Assembly (NCBI RefSeq): GCF_009870125.1
Contig: NC_046681.1
Location: forward strand, 2,790,001 to 2,854,000
Length of the DNA stretch: 64,000 nt
Origin: Drosophila pseudoobscura
Taxonomy: Eukaryota; Arthropoda; Insecta; Diptera; Drosophilidae
Direction of reading: 5' to 3'
The notes under the pieces were generated by a model. That model did not search any database and had not been told where the DNA came from. It was given only the letters and a program-made list of their open reading frames with translations. Shown piece by piece: positions 22,707-33,239 of the stretch. The stretch's first letter is position 1, and every line of letters begins with the position of its first letter. The position numbers and the translations under genes are program-made.

Positions 22707-23836
22707 AATAACAAACAGATTTTATGCAAAAATCTAAACCATACATATATAAAGAAAAAATATAAGTAATAATAATTTCACAACTATTAATTTGGGTTCC
22801 AGAATTCAATAAACGGAAAGCACCAGTTACTGTTCATTCAAAATAAATTATTTGCATTATTTAGGCATTTTAAGCTTACATAGTAACTAAATTTATATAT
22901 TTTGATAAGGTCCTTTGGTATTGGAATGCAATCATTTGCATGAGTTTTAAAATAACAGCAATTCTTAGTCTAGAAGTACAAAAATGAATGCTATCATTGG
23001 TTTCATCCCAGTTTACAGGTCAGACAAAGCTTATATTGACATTAAGAAATCGACCCCTATTCTTTTTTGTGTTTCATATTTGTACATACATACATACATA
23101 TATAATATAAATTATTGTGCAATTATTTGGTATTACACTAGTCAGCAGATAAATGTTATAATCGATCTCGTATAGACTTATAAACATTTTGGAGGAGCTG
23201 ATTTATAGAACTTGGGTAAAATGGTACACTGTTTTATTTGAAAAGTTTTCCAAGGATTTTCCTTTTTGAAAAATTGGTTACATAAATAATAGAAATGATT
23301 TATATTTCGTTTTTAAAGAATAGAGTAGAACCCCAAAATATACGTTTTCAGTCAGAGGGGGTACTTTAATTAATCAGTATAGGTCCAGCTTTCCCGTTCT
23401 GATGCAATTTTTGTTACACTGCATTTGGAAGTCGCATGTATTCATCACAGATTTGCTTTCCATATTTATCGGCAAACTCGGCTAACTTCCCAAAAGCAGT
23501 GTTATAATCCCATAGTATTTTTCCGTTCTGTGCGCTAATCTTCGCATGATTCCTAATCTGCAGTAATACTTCATTGTACAACGCATTCAGCAAACCCGAT
23601 AAATAATTTTGTTTTAAAATTAAAATAGTTAATAGAATCTTAAAGTCATAATATAGTATTTTCAAACATTTAAATGTTTTGACGGATGTATGATTGAATA
23701 TAGACATACACGTGGGTATAATGGCCATAACAATAGTTAGCTAAAATGTCTTTAAAAAATTGTTGCAGTTGATTATACGCCATAGGTATGTATCTTTAAG
23801 CTGTGTAAATAAGGAAAAATTAAGTAAGTAAGTGTT
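22707..23836. other. AT-rich interval downstream of the membrane-protein gene
   Basis: No recognised gene. The minus strand 23728-23414 has a 104-codon frame. Its last 45 residues (IRNHAKISAQNGKILWDYNT onward) follow a CTGCAG|ATTAGG acceptor-like site and look more protein-like than the AT-driven first half. It could be an exon or relic of an unidentified gene; no domain recognised. Confidence 0.4.
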
Positions 23837-24904
23837 CTATATTCGTGTTATATTGATTGCATCAGTAATAGACTCCCTTCTTAACAGCTGTTTCGTATCA
23901 TTTTCTATTTCAATCGGCGATATTCCTGCACTTCTGTCATTTAAATAGGGAGTATCTTCCTCTACAATTTTTTCGAGAAGTATATCACCAGAGTTATTCA
24001 TACCTAAAACATAAGTTCAATAAATAAATTGAATAAAGGATAAAAGCGATATACGCTAACAATTACGTCCAACTATCGGTCCGTTAGATAAGTTATCCGA
24101 AGATGCGCAGTTTACGACTGCGACATCTGTGGGCGAGTTATTGCGGCCGCTTTTTTGTAAGGCTACAGCTTTGCGAGCATGGCGCGTGGTTAGCACACCA
24201 GTTTCAACATCTCTTTCAAGGCGGTGCCCTGAAACACATATGCATATGTATATCTTAAAAAAGTAATATAAAAAAACTATGTCTTACCAGAACGTGATCG
24301 AGTAAGCTGCCGTTGTACGTAGTCTTCGAGATCCTCCTCTTCCTTTCTACTTATGAGGCAATTCAAAACTAACAAAAATAGTCCAAGTCCAAGGGAAAAT
24401 AATCCTGTGCAAGTCACCTCATTCCACCACGCAGAGCTGGAGCCTGAAACAATCCGTAAAGCTCAACATATACTCGTATCCGAATATTTTGAAAATATAT
24501 GTATGTATGAGTGAGTATATTACTTACTAAACACATTCCAGGACATTGTTTCATCTGGAATAATTCCTGCCCCGATAAGAAAAACTCCAAAAACAATGAA
24601 CACAATACCAATATGAAGCATTCCAATACTGGTGACAACCTATTATATAAAGAAATGCATTATACTTGTGTTATTAAAACATTACTTTCTAAAAATCAAC
24701 CTGGCTGTCAAGCATTCCTGGTCCAGGCTTGGCCGCATGATGGTGATGATATTTGCGTCTCACAGACCCACTGGGTGAATGGAATGTTTCGCCACTCTCG
24801 GAGCTTTGAGTGCTATACCTCCGTTCTCGAGCTCTTTTCTGTTCATCTCTTCTTTTACGCTGGCGCTTAATAGCCATAGCAGAATGTATTCCAACCGAAT
24901 GCAT
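23837..24904 (-). CDS. Two-pass membrane protein, function unknown (5 coding exons, 268 aa)
   Basis: Minus-strand exons inferred from GT-AG sites and frame: 24904-24701, 24639-24528, 24443-24288, 24228-24061 and 24003-23837. They sum to 807 nt with consistent phases, which strongly supports a real gene. The N-terminus is basic (AIKRQRKRRDEQKRARERR) and contains HHHH. Exon 2 encodes a hydrophobic helix (GMLHIGIVFIVFGVFLIGAG) and exon 3 a second (CTGLFSLGLGLFLLVLNCL), followed by an acidic/basic juxtamembrane stretch. The tail is polar and ends INITRI. There is no signal peptide, so both ends are probably cytoplasmic. The start at 24904 lies 7 nt after an acceptor (TTTGTAG|GACGAAT), implying an upstream 5'UTR exon; a second in-frame Met follows 10 codons on. 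The exon 4 donor (GTTAGC) is weak. I do not recognise the family; an ion-channel-associated or adaptor role would be guesswork. Confidence 0.75.
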
Positions 24905-25054
24905 ATTCGTCCTACAAATCGGGTAATGTTTCAAATATTTGTATTTTACTCTTAGATGTCATTTTTTCAATTGGGAGCAAAGTGTAATAGCCTTCGTTCT
25001 TGTGTCGGTTTCACGTTTCGACAAATAGATTGTGTTGTGCCAATTAAAATATTT

Positions 25055-25900
25055 TCAGAATGGTTAAATACGGAGAGGTAAAAGTTGAACAGTTGAAAAG
25101 GAATTGTCTGAGCGGGGCTTACCGACGAGCGGCTTGAAAGCCGAACTGCAGCTGCGGTTGGAAGCTGCAATGGAGAGAGCAGGCCTCAACGTCGACAAGA
25201 AAATCTATAAAAACTCAGAAGTAATTCAGCGTTTGGATGAAGAGATCAAGCAAGAGATCACACGTCTTGATGAGAAAATTCGACAAGTGGAACATCGTCT
25301 CGAAGATCGGCTCGAGGACCGATTCCGTCGATTGGAGTTGGGTGTTCCTGTCAACAACATGACAGGACAACAACCGAAATTCAGTACACCTATTTTTGGG
25401 GGCACAACAACATTTTGCGTTTTCATGACGCGATTCGAGATGTCAGCATCGAAGAATAATTTGATGGAAGCTGACCGCGCGGCCTCTTTGGCGCTTCCTT
25501 TGAAGGGTCTTGCTGCTGATCTGCTATAATCGATTCCCGACGCAGATAGATTAAATTACGAGGCTGTTAAGCGTGCCCTGGAGCGTAGATATGGAGGTGA
25601 CCACATGCGGGAAGTTCCCTTGGAGCTGAAGGGCAGGAAACAATATTACCGCGAGTAGCTTCAAGAGTTCGCGAGATACATATAGCGACTATAGCGACAA
25701 GAGGTGTCAAGAGGTATTTAACGGAAGATGCTTCATTTGCAACCAAGCGGGTCATATGTCGCTGTATACAAAAAGAACGCGATCCTGGCCCATGGAGCGG
25801 AAATCATCGCAGGAACAAAGGCATATACAAAAGTTGAAACCAGAGACCCCCAGACAGATTTCTTAAACTAAAACAAGCCGGTACAGAGGGCAAGGGCTGA
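25055..25900 (+). pseudogene. Ty3/gypsy-type gag relic with SAP-like N-terminus
   Basis: An initial frame (about 25060) reads MVKYGEVKVEQLKRN. After a one-base shift it continues as LSERGLPTSGLKAELQLRL, together a SAP-type helix pair as found in several insect gag proteins. A charged coiled coil follows (QRLDEEIKQEITRLDEKIRQ), then a gag-like core (STPIFGGTTTFCVFMTRFEM) and a stop at 25527. Further on, after stops, CFICNQAGHMSLY is a zinc knuckle with its last Cys replaced by Tyr. Multiple stops make it non-functional. Confidence 0.65.
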
Positions 25901-25919
25901 CTCATACTACGAACTGTCC

Positions 25920-26215
25920 CACAATTCTCGTTTCCTAGTTGCAGCGAAACTCGAATGACGTCATGGATAGAACCGAGCTGTTACTAACTTTGAACACAGG
26001 TGCATCTCATTCTATAATAAAGAGAGGTATTGTTAAAGGAGAGATATTGTTAGAGCCAAGAGGAGTTCAGCTATAGCGTTATAGAGTTAGAGTATAGAGT
26101 TATAAACAATTTTCGTTTCCTAGTTGCAGCAAAACTCGAAGGACGTCATGGACAGGTGCATCTCATTCTAAATTAAAGAGAGGTATTGTTAAAGGAAATG
26201 TGGAGCCAAGTGGTC
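25920..26215 (+). pseudogene. Retroviral-type protease remnant, duplicated
   Basis: About 25980-26040 encodes LLLTLNTGASHSIIKRGIV, matching the aspartic-protease active-site region DTGAS, with Asp changed to Asn, so it would be inactive. 26107-26210 repeats the flanking sequence (TTTCGTTTCCTAGTTGCAGC) with an internal deletion that removes the LLLTLN part. Confidence 0.65.
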
Positions 26216-27348
26216 AGCTATAGCAGCGCCACGATGAGCTCAATCAAACGAAGGAGGCCATTGAGAAGCAAGAACAGCAACTGCAGCAAGTGGAGCATTA
26301 GTTTTCTGAAGTTAGGCAATTGGCGGATCAGGTTTCAGGCTTAAGCAAGAGCAAAGTCTATCTGAACTAGAGGGCTGCCGAGCCACAGTCCCAGATACAA
26401 AAGGATCTTCAGCTAAGCGAAGGCTAAGGCTGAAGCTGGAAAAGCAGTCCGAAGCAAACTAAATCCTGCTGACGAACTTCGCATTACTGGGAAAAAACCA
26501 CGAATCGACCATTGGGCAAATGGAGCTAGAACTGCAAGTTCCAATCACAGTCGGACAGAAGTAAAGAGACCTTATAGACGGTCGAAGACGAGCTGAAGCG
26601 ACTGCAGCAGCAGTTGGCAGAGTCCGGTGAGGAGGGCAGCATACAGCTTGCCAAGCTGGAGAAGGTCGCTGAGCTGAATGTTCAAACAAGAAAAACTGAG
26701 GCAGCTCTCGTCTCCAGCCAGGCAGATATAGAGTCGAAGAACAGGATGCTGGAAACCACAAATGCGGCACTGGAGAAGATCAACAAGAACTATGCGGAAA
26801 CTCGAGCAGAGGCCTCCCAGTTGGAGGAACGTCTCCAGAAAATCTAAGAGCAGCTCCAATCCAAGCTGCAGGCAGAAAGAACTTCGTCGAGCATCCTTCA
26901 CATCAAGAGGACTAAATTCAGCGAACAAATGGCCAGCAGCCTGGAGGGTCTGCCCATTAAGACCGATGCCTGGGGCCAAAAGATGCTGCAGAAGGACCGC
27001 GAGATGCGGGATCTGTGCCATCAGCTGCACTCCAGTCAAGAAGTTCTGGCCAAGCTGAAAGCGGAATCAGAGCCACGGCAATGAGCGCTGAACGAGTCAG
27101 TCAAGAATCTGAAGAAGGAACTAGCCAAGATCCAGGTGGACCAATATCAGTTGAGCTGCGGCACCAAGGAGACCATCAGGGAGCTGAAAGACCGCCTAGA
27201 AACCACCAACACGGATCTCCAGCACAAGCAGAAAATGGCACTAGAAGATGCTCAAAAGATCAGCGATCTAAAGACACTGGTGGAGGTCATTCATATGGCC
27301 AATTCTACTACGTTCGGGACGTGCAATATTAGGCGGAGGGCAGTGTAA
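26216..27348 (+). pseudogene. CLIP-190 pseudogene (coiled-coil region only)
   Basis: The plus strand encodes a heptad-rich tract broken by several stops and shifts: QRHDELNQTKEAIEKQEQQL, NAALEKINKNYAETRAEASQ, DAWGQKMLQKDREMRDLCHQ and LQHKQKMALEDAQKISDLKT. These match the central coiled coil of Drosophila CLIP-190, the microtubule plus-end linker, as I remember it. The N-terminal CAP-Gly domains and C-terminal zinc knuckles are absent. It sits directly after gypsy-type gag/protease debris, suggesting capture or insertion next to a retroelement. I did not determine whether it is a processed copy. Confidence 0.75.
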
Positions 27349-27349
27349 C

Positions 27350-28266
27350 AAATGGAAATTAAGTAGGCACGTAAAATCCCCAGTACAATAAAGCCTCCGT
27401 TTAGTAAAAATAATTTATGGTTTTTAGGAAAATATTATATTAGGAAAACATTTTAGTTTTACCGTTAATTACGCCTGTTTTAACGCCCAGTCCACTTTGG
27501 CTTTTCTTCCAAAACAATTTTTTAAGGTCTGAGAATATATAAATATATTAATTTTCATATTCATAAATATATTAAGTTGATTTCTAGCTTAGTTCAAAAG
27601 TTATAAGCCCCTGTGCAACGTCGTATTTCGTAGCTTCAAACTGATCTGAAGTCTTCCACATCGTAGCGGATTTTTGAAGGCTCGATTATTTAAGAGCACC
27701 ACAAGAAAAAGTAGCGGAATTTCTGGAAGACATTTCTGGTTCACTAGTTGCTTCCAGTTCGCACAAGTATTACCGACTGCTTGAACGAGTTTTTTACTTT
27801 TTTACTCATTACTCACGCATAAGTACTAAGTACGTCACTAAAAAGACATGCCATTGAGGATTTCCAAAGCTTTCACAGAGTAGGGATGGATTCTTGTATC
27901 GCTATGAAAATTATAAAAATTAACTGAAGCCCAAAATACCAAACGCCTTTCGAGATGAACGATGCCGAAGAGCTTACTTCAGATAAGACTGTTCGGAGCG
28001 GCAGCCGTCAATAGCTCTTAAGACATTTCAATAATATCTTTTATATCTTGTTTTCTAATTTTCTTGAATTGTCTATTATGGCGCTCATCCTAAAAACAAT
28101 AAGCAATACGTGCTCCACCATAGAGCTTTATACCACTTTCTACCACTAAAAAGGGATCAAAATGCGACAAACACAATTGGGATCTCGTCTCTTATGGCTC
28201 AGGGGCTCTACCTTATGTGTGATGGGGAAAGTGTATTTTCTTGGCAAATATGCAACAAATTTCTTT
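27350..28266. other. AT-rich interval, nothing recognised
   Basis: No coding, RNA or terminal-repeat structure found up to the MITE at 28275. Confidence 0.4.
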
Positions 28267-28274
28267 GAACACAG

Positions 28275-28808
28275 TAGTGTTGTGTTGCTCATGACTCACG
28301 AGTGACTGAACAGAGTTCTTTTTTGTTCACTTGTTCTTCTTTGCTCTTTTGTTCTTTGTTGTTCACTTGATCATTTTTGCTCACTTGTTCTCTACTCACT
28401 TTTTGCGCAATTTTCTCCTCAAAGGGCATTTTGCGTTCTGGCAGTTGTTGCTCATATTTGCTTTTACTTCACACTTTTTGTATTACCGGCAAAACTGTTT
28501 ATTCTTTTGAAAATTCAGATTGTCGCTAATTCGAAGTATATTCGATACTTCGAAAGTATAGTAAAATTTGGAATCATTGCAATTTTTTTTTTAGTTTTAA
28601 ATGTTTGATTAAAATTAAAATGTAACGTATTTTATTTGTTTCAAAATCTCTGGTGCTTAGTGATCTGTGCGTGAACAGTGAGCAAGTGAGCAACTGAGCA
28701 ATCTAGGTGAGCAAGTGAGCAATATGAGTGAGTTGACTCACTAACTCACTTACTAAAAAAGAACAAGTGAACATGTTCCCCAAAATGTGCAATGTTGACC
28801 CAATACTA
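28275..28808. mobile_element. hAT-type non-autonomous element (MITE) with 8-bp target-site duplication
   Basis: A 534-bp element flanked by the perfect 8-bp direct repeat GAACACAG (28267-28274 and 28809-28816). The ends are short imperfect inverted repeats (TAGTGTTGTGT and, on the other strand, TAGTATTGGGT); the left end fits the hAT terminal consensus YARNG. Subterminal motifs are inverted between halves: GTTCACTTGTTC and GCTCACTTG on the left, GAGCAAGTGAGC on the right. No transposase frame, so it is non-autonomous. Confidence 0.8.
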
Positions 28809-28816
28809 GAACACAG

Positions 28817-30396
28817 CCAACTCTATGTCGTAGATCCGCAACCAAGGAAAACTTCTTCGAAAACTTTTATCCGAACCATATAGATCAGATAAACCAAAAA
28901 AAAACCCTGGTTGCAGCCTAAAAACTTGAAAAATAGCACAGTGCTACGAAACGAATTTATTTGAATGTAAAATTCTAAAAATAGTCATAAGACCAGGCTT
29001 ACAATCTAAAATTGGTCAAGTTGAAATTACAAATCAACTGTAGCACGGTTTAATCTGGCCGAACTAATATACATATGTACATATATACATACATATGATG
29101 TGAAATATGGTAGCTGAAGAGATCCCCAAATGCAACGATTTTACTTTATAAATCAAACCAAAACTGCAGCTACAAAAAAATTTCAATCTACACATATACA
29201 TATGTATGTACATTTGCGTTTTGGTCTTTTACAACTTACACTTTTGACCTACTTAAAGCCTTGTTCTGCTCCAGCCACACCCAAGATCAAAATATCAAAT
29301 TACTAATTAAAAGTTTCCAGGTCTTGGGTTTGCCAATAATTTCAACAGGTTTAACTGGGTGTTGAACTTGTTGTGTACTTATGTAGGTATGTACTAAATT
29401 AATAAACGCAATATTCCGTAACGCAGGACACTTCTGCATGTGGATGTACTTGTACACATGTACATAAATACGAATTACTAGTGAATCGCATTTATGAACC
29501 AGACGGTAATTCCAAACACAAATACAAATACTCACAAACATAAATATAAAATTTATAATGTACTCCCAATTTCAGTTTTAGTTTGAAAGACCCATAGCTA
29601 TACACCAGTATGAGTAGGTATGCATACACACATACATAATTGGTGGTGGTTTCACCACCCCCTTGTACCGTCCTGTGAATTGCATTCTGGCGCTTTTTCC
29701 TTTGTACCAGATGACTTCAGCTATCCCACTATCTCACATTCGTTTATTCTCACCTTTTGTGCGTAATTTCCTTTGCCTAACAGAATGAAGAACTTTTTTT
29801 TAATTTTTGATCAATATAATAATGCATTATACAAAACATAGCACGACAGTCCCAATCACATTTTATTACCGAGTAAATAGTTAAAGTTATTATTTATATT
29901 TTATCGATTTTTGCTATGTACCAAAGTTGTGTGACCCTTTTATGTGTGATTCTGTATTTGGGCGAAATTTCTTGTTATCAAAACATGCGGCTTTGACATA
30001 AAGCAGGGGTGTAATTTTTATTAGTTTTTTATAGAACGGAATAATTATTTGTTATATTTTTTTATTGAGTGCAATTTATTTATTTATATATATTTTATTT
30101 ACAAGCAAGAACAACGGTTTATACATGACAAATATGTTTCACTTGCACTAGTGTGCATTTTTCCCCAGAACTGAAAGTGAAATATCCTTTAGTATTAAAC
30201 AAACTTAAAGCTAAATAAAATACCATTGATAAACTTCAAAGCTCTAAGAGATGTTGGTTCTTATCCGAACTTAAAGAAGCTTTACTCTCATACCCATTTA
30301 GTTCAATCAAAAACAAAATTACATACATACATATCCATAAATGGTGACACTACAATTAAGAACTATTTACAACTGTGACGAATTAAAAATGAAACC
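28817..30396. other. AT-rich interval with TACATA-type microsatellites
   Basis: Scattered ACATATGTACATAT repeats (29.07, 29.2 and 29.63 kb). No gene recognised; it lies downstream of Haspin. Confidence 0.5.
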
Positions 30397-30397
30397 T

Positions 30398-30403
30398 TTT
30401 ATT
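30398..30403 (-). terminator. Poly(A) signal AATAAA of Haspin
   Basis: AATAAA on the minus strand, about 40 nt past the Haspin stop codon. Confidence 0.6.
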
Positions 30404-30441
30404 ACAAATATATAAATATAAAATAAGTGAATGCATATGGT

Positions 30442-32377
30442 CTAATTTAAATCAAATACTTGTTTAGCACAATGGGTGGCACTTTCAAACGAGAGTATTG
30501 TGCTTTGAAACGTCCTTAGCTTCTCAATGTATAGTTTGTGGAGTTTCGTATTGGCGCTCTTATAGTAAACGCCATCAATTAGTTTTGCAGTTACGTAGGA
30601 AAGCCAAAGCACGTTTGTTTTAGGGGCAAATGAAGCCCAATTGTTTCTAAAAAATATAATCAGATATGATTGTAGACTAGTTTCCTTAGTCCATTACTCA
30701 CTTTAGCTCATCCCGCATCAGTCGGTAAATATCATATTGATAGTCTCCTGACGCCGCAAACAGTTCCTCATCGGAAGACAGATCGTTAAAATTGCAAAAT
30801 TCGTCTATAGTTATTCTTGATAGAGTGTAGTCAATGATTGTAACTTTCACCCCCTTCGAAAATACTTTCAGATCCTTGGTGTGAAATTTATAAGAAATTT
30901 CCTTCTTAATAGTTGGTTCAATTAATATGTTGCCCCAATGAAGATCACGATGCTCAAATTGGCACTCTTCTTCTCCAACTGCCAGGGCCAACATTATCTT
31001 AAAATAGTTAATATTAACCACTAGTAACAATCGAAGTATTTCTATAATCTTACCTGTTGCAATACATAATACGACTGTTCAGCATTTACAAATTTAAAAC
31101 TGGACATGTCTTCTCCAGAAAACTTCAATTCTAAAACTATAAATAGTTGGTCATCTGCAAAAATTCTTGGGTGATCATTTTCAGACTCCTTTTCCTCGTC
31201 GTAACTTTCCCAAAGTTTTATCAAATGTTCCGGGTACTTTCCTTTAACTAAAGATACCTAAAAACAGGTTTAGTTATCCAAATATTATCCTAAACTTGTA
31301 TTACCTTGTATATATTTGCATATCCATGAGTAGTATTATTTTTTCCTAATCTTAGGCTGCACATTTTCTTAGAAATTAAAATTTCTGGCAAAATTTGCTC
31401 AAAGGTCTTTTGCAATTCTCCGTTAACTTCAGTAGAACCTTCAATAGGTATTACCTTTAGGACAACGTCACAGTTACGCGTATCTCTTTTTTTCCGTTTC
31501 ATAGTATACTTAAACACTTCGCCATAAGCACCTTCACCTATTTTCTTGGTATTCATCATTTTTGATGGTGCATAGACAACTTCAAATCGAAGCGGCTTAC
31601 GCTGATCGCAATGTTTCAGAACTTGGCTCTCATAATCAGTAATTATATTATTGCAGTCATTTAAAAATACCGATTTTCGTCCTTTAGAAGGGCTGACTTG
31701 TCTAGATGCGCGGGCAGTGAGTAATCGGGAGTTGTCGCTTCTGTTTAGAGTAGGTTCAACTACTTGCGTTCGACGCCAAGAATTAAGAGATTTTCGCCAC
31801 TTTCCTGGCTGTAAAACAAGGGAAGACCGAATTCCAAGTTCGTCAGACTTCTTTTTCGAGTTCCTAATCGTTTCGATCGTATTCTTGGATTCTACTTCGA
31901 AGCATACTCGTTTTTTTATGTGCAGTTCTACAAAGTCCTCCACACGGTCAGTATTACGGTTCAGAATCCACGGTTTTTCAGTATAACCACCAAAGCCGTC
32001 AAGTTTCATTCCCGTGATAGGTGATATACCGCAGTGAAATAAATCAGTTCCTAAACGTTTTCCAAACGGCGTTGAAATGGAGTTACAGCTCGTTCCAAAC
32101 TTTTTTAAGACATCACAGCCATCTAAAATATGTTGCTCAGACCCGGCCTTCTTGTCGTTTTCTAAAATACTGTGGTTGCTGTTTTCTACACTGGAATCAA
32201 GGTTAAATGATGCTCTAACATTCGTTTTAATTATGTTGAGCAGTCGCAGTTGCCTGTATGAAATTAAAAGAATGATTGTTCTGCAAGATAACTAAAAAAA
32301 CACAATTCTTACGGCCGGGGTTCCAATAACTTATCAAATGAATCTTTCCATGCTTCATCCTGCAAAGTATCCTCCAT
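30442..32377 (-). CDS. Haspin: Haspin histone H3 kinase (5 exons, 572 aa)
   Basis: Exons by GT-AG and frame: 32377-32313, 32253-31305, 31257-31054, 30997-30702 and 30646-30442, totalling 1719 nt with all phases matching. The kinase domain shows the Gly loop GEGAYGEV (about residue 261), the ATP-binding Lys in VVLKVIP (about 288), the catalytic loop HRDLHWGNIL (Asp about 424) and DYT at 462-464 in place of DFG, which is characteristic of haspin kinases. The family phosphorylates histone H3 Thr3 in mitosis and recruits the chromosomal passenger complex; the enzyme acts in the nucleus and at centromeres. The N-terminal 250 residues are basic and low in order, as is usual in this family. The chosen start (MEDTLQDEAW) has no upstream in-frame alternative spliced in. 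All catalytic residues are present, so the gene is probably functional. In D. melanogaster it is also a heterochromatic 2R gene. Confidence 0.95.
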
Positions 32378-33141
32378 CTTGACTATGTTTCTATAAATCT
32401 AAAGTCTACTATTTAAATTTATCACTTCAATAGAGATGTGAAATACATACTTCGATTATTTAATGTCTTTTTGTCGGAGCCGCCATATAAGTATTTAGAT
32501 CATTAGGGTGCTCCCGTACCTGTTTAATTGATAAATCACATATCCGTCAGCAAGCAATAATGGTATTCTTGAAAGTGCTACCAATATGCTTCTGACTTTT
32601 CAGAACAACGCCCCGCAGTTGTTTTGGTATCTACAGCGGAAAAAAAACTAAAAAACGAAACAAACTGATATTACACCAATTCTTTTCTACGGCATAGGTA
32701 GTTTATTTGATTATTGTTCTGGTTTAAGTTTGCTATCGTGAGTTTTTTCCGCGAGTTTACTATCGCTATCGAAATTAAGCAGTAACGCAAATGGAGTGGT
32801 AACGCTGGCATTAGGTTGTGTTCTAGCATTATGAAAACAGCAGATCTGTGTTTTGATGGCAAGCAACCGAATTTTGCATATAAACCAAACAAAAAGGACG
32901 AAATATGTAGGAGTACCAAAGAAGGGTCTAAGAAATACTCTAATTATATGTATATTAATATCCATTACTTACTTATGTACATAAGTAATCTTTTCCCCCA
33001 GGCACAATTTAAGGTGCCAAAATGGCACTAGCTTTGGTACGCGTCATACAGATCTATTTAATATTTAGCATGGAAAAATATGTTATCCAAAGGAAAATTA
33101 AAAAGCCTAATGACGGTGGTCACGGTTAGGATAGGTTAGGT
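32378..33141. other. Haspin 5' flank, no other gene recognised
   Basis: AT-rich; small frames on both strands around 32.7-33.0 kb overlap and have no domain. The Haspin promoter must lie here, but I see no clear core motif. Confidence 0.4.
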
Positions 33142-33211
33142 CACTAACCATACAGTATGGTACATTTACATACATACAGTACAGTACAGTACACATACTG
33201 TATGGTTAGTG
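33142..33211. mobile_element. Short palindromic element, same termini as the 56.76-57.00 kb MITE
   Basis: CACTAACCATACAGTATG at the left and CATACTGTATGGTTAGTG at the right form an inverted repeat around a (CAGTA)n-like core. GGTTAGG flanks it on both sides. Confidence 0.65.
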
Positions 33212-33239
33212 GTTAGGTATAGATGGCTGCTAGGCTCGT

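Noticed and set aside
33121..33160. GGTTAGG runs as telomeric repeats
   Set aside because: Only two or three copies flanking a palindromic MITE, and Drosophila telomeres do not use TTAGG repeats.
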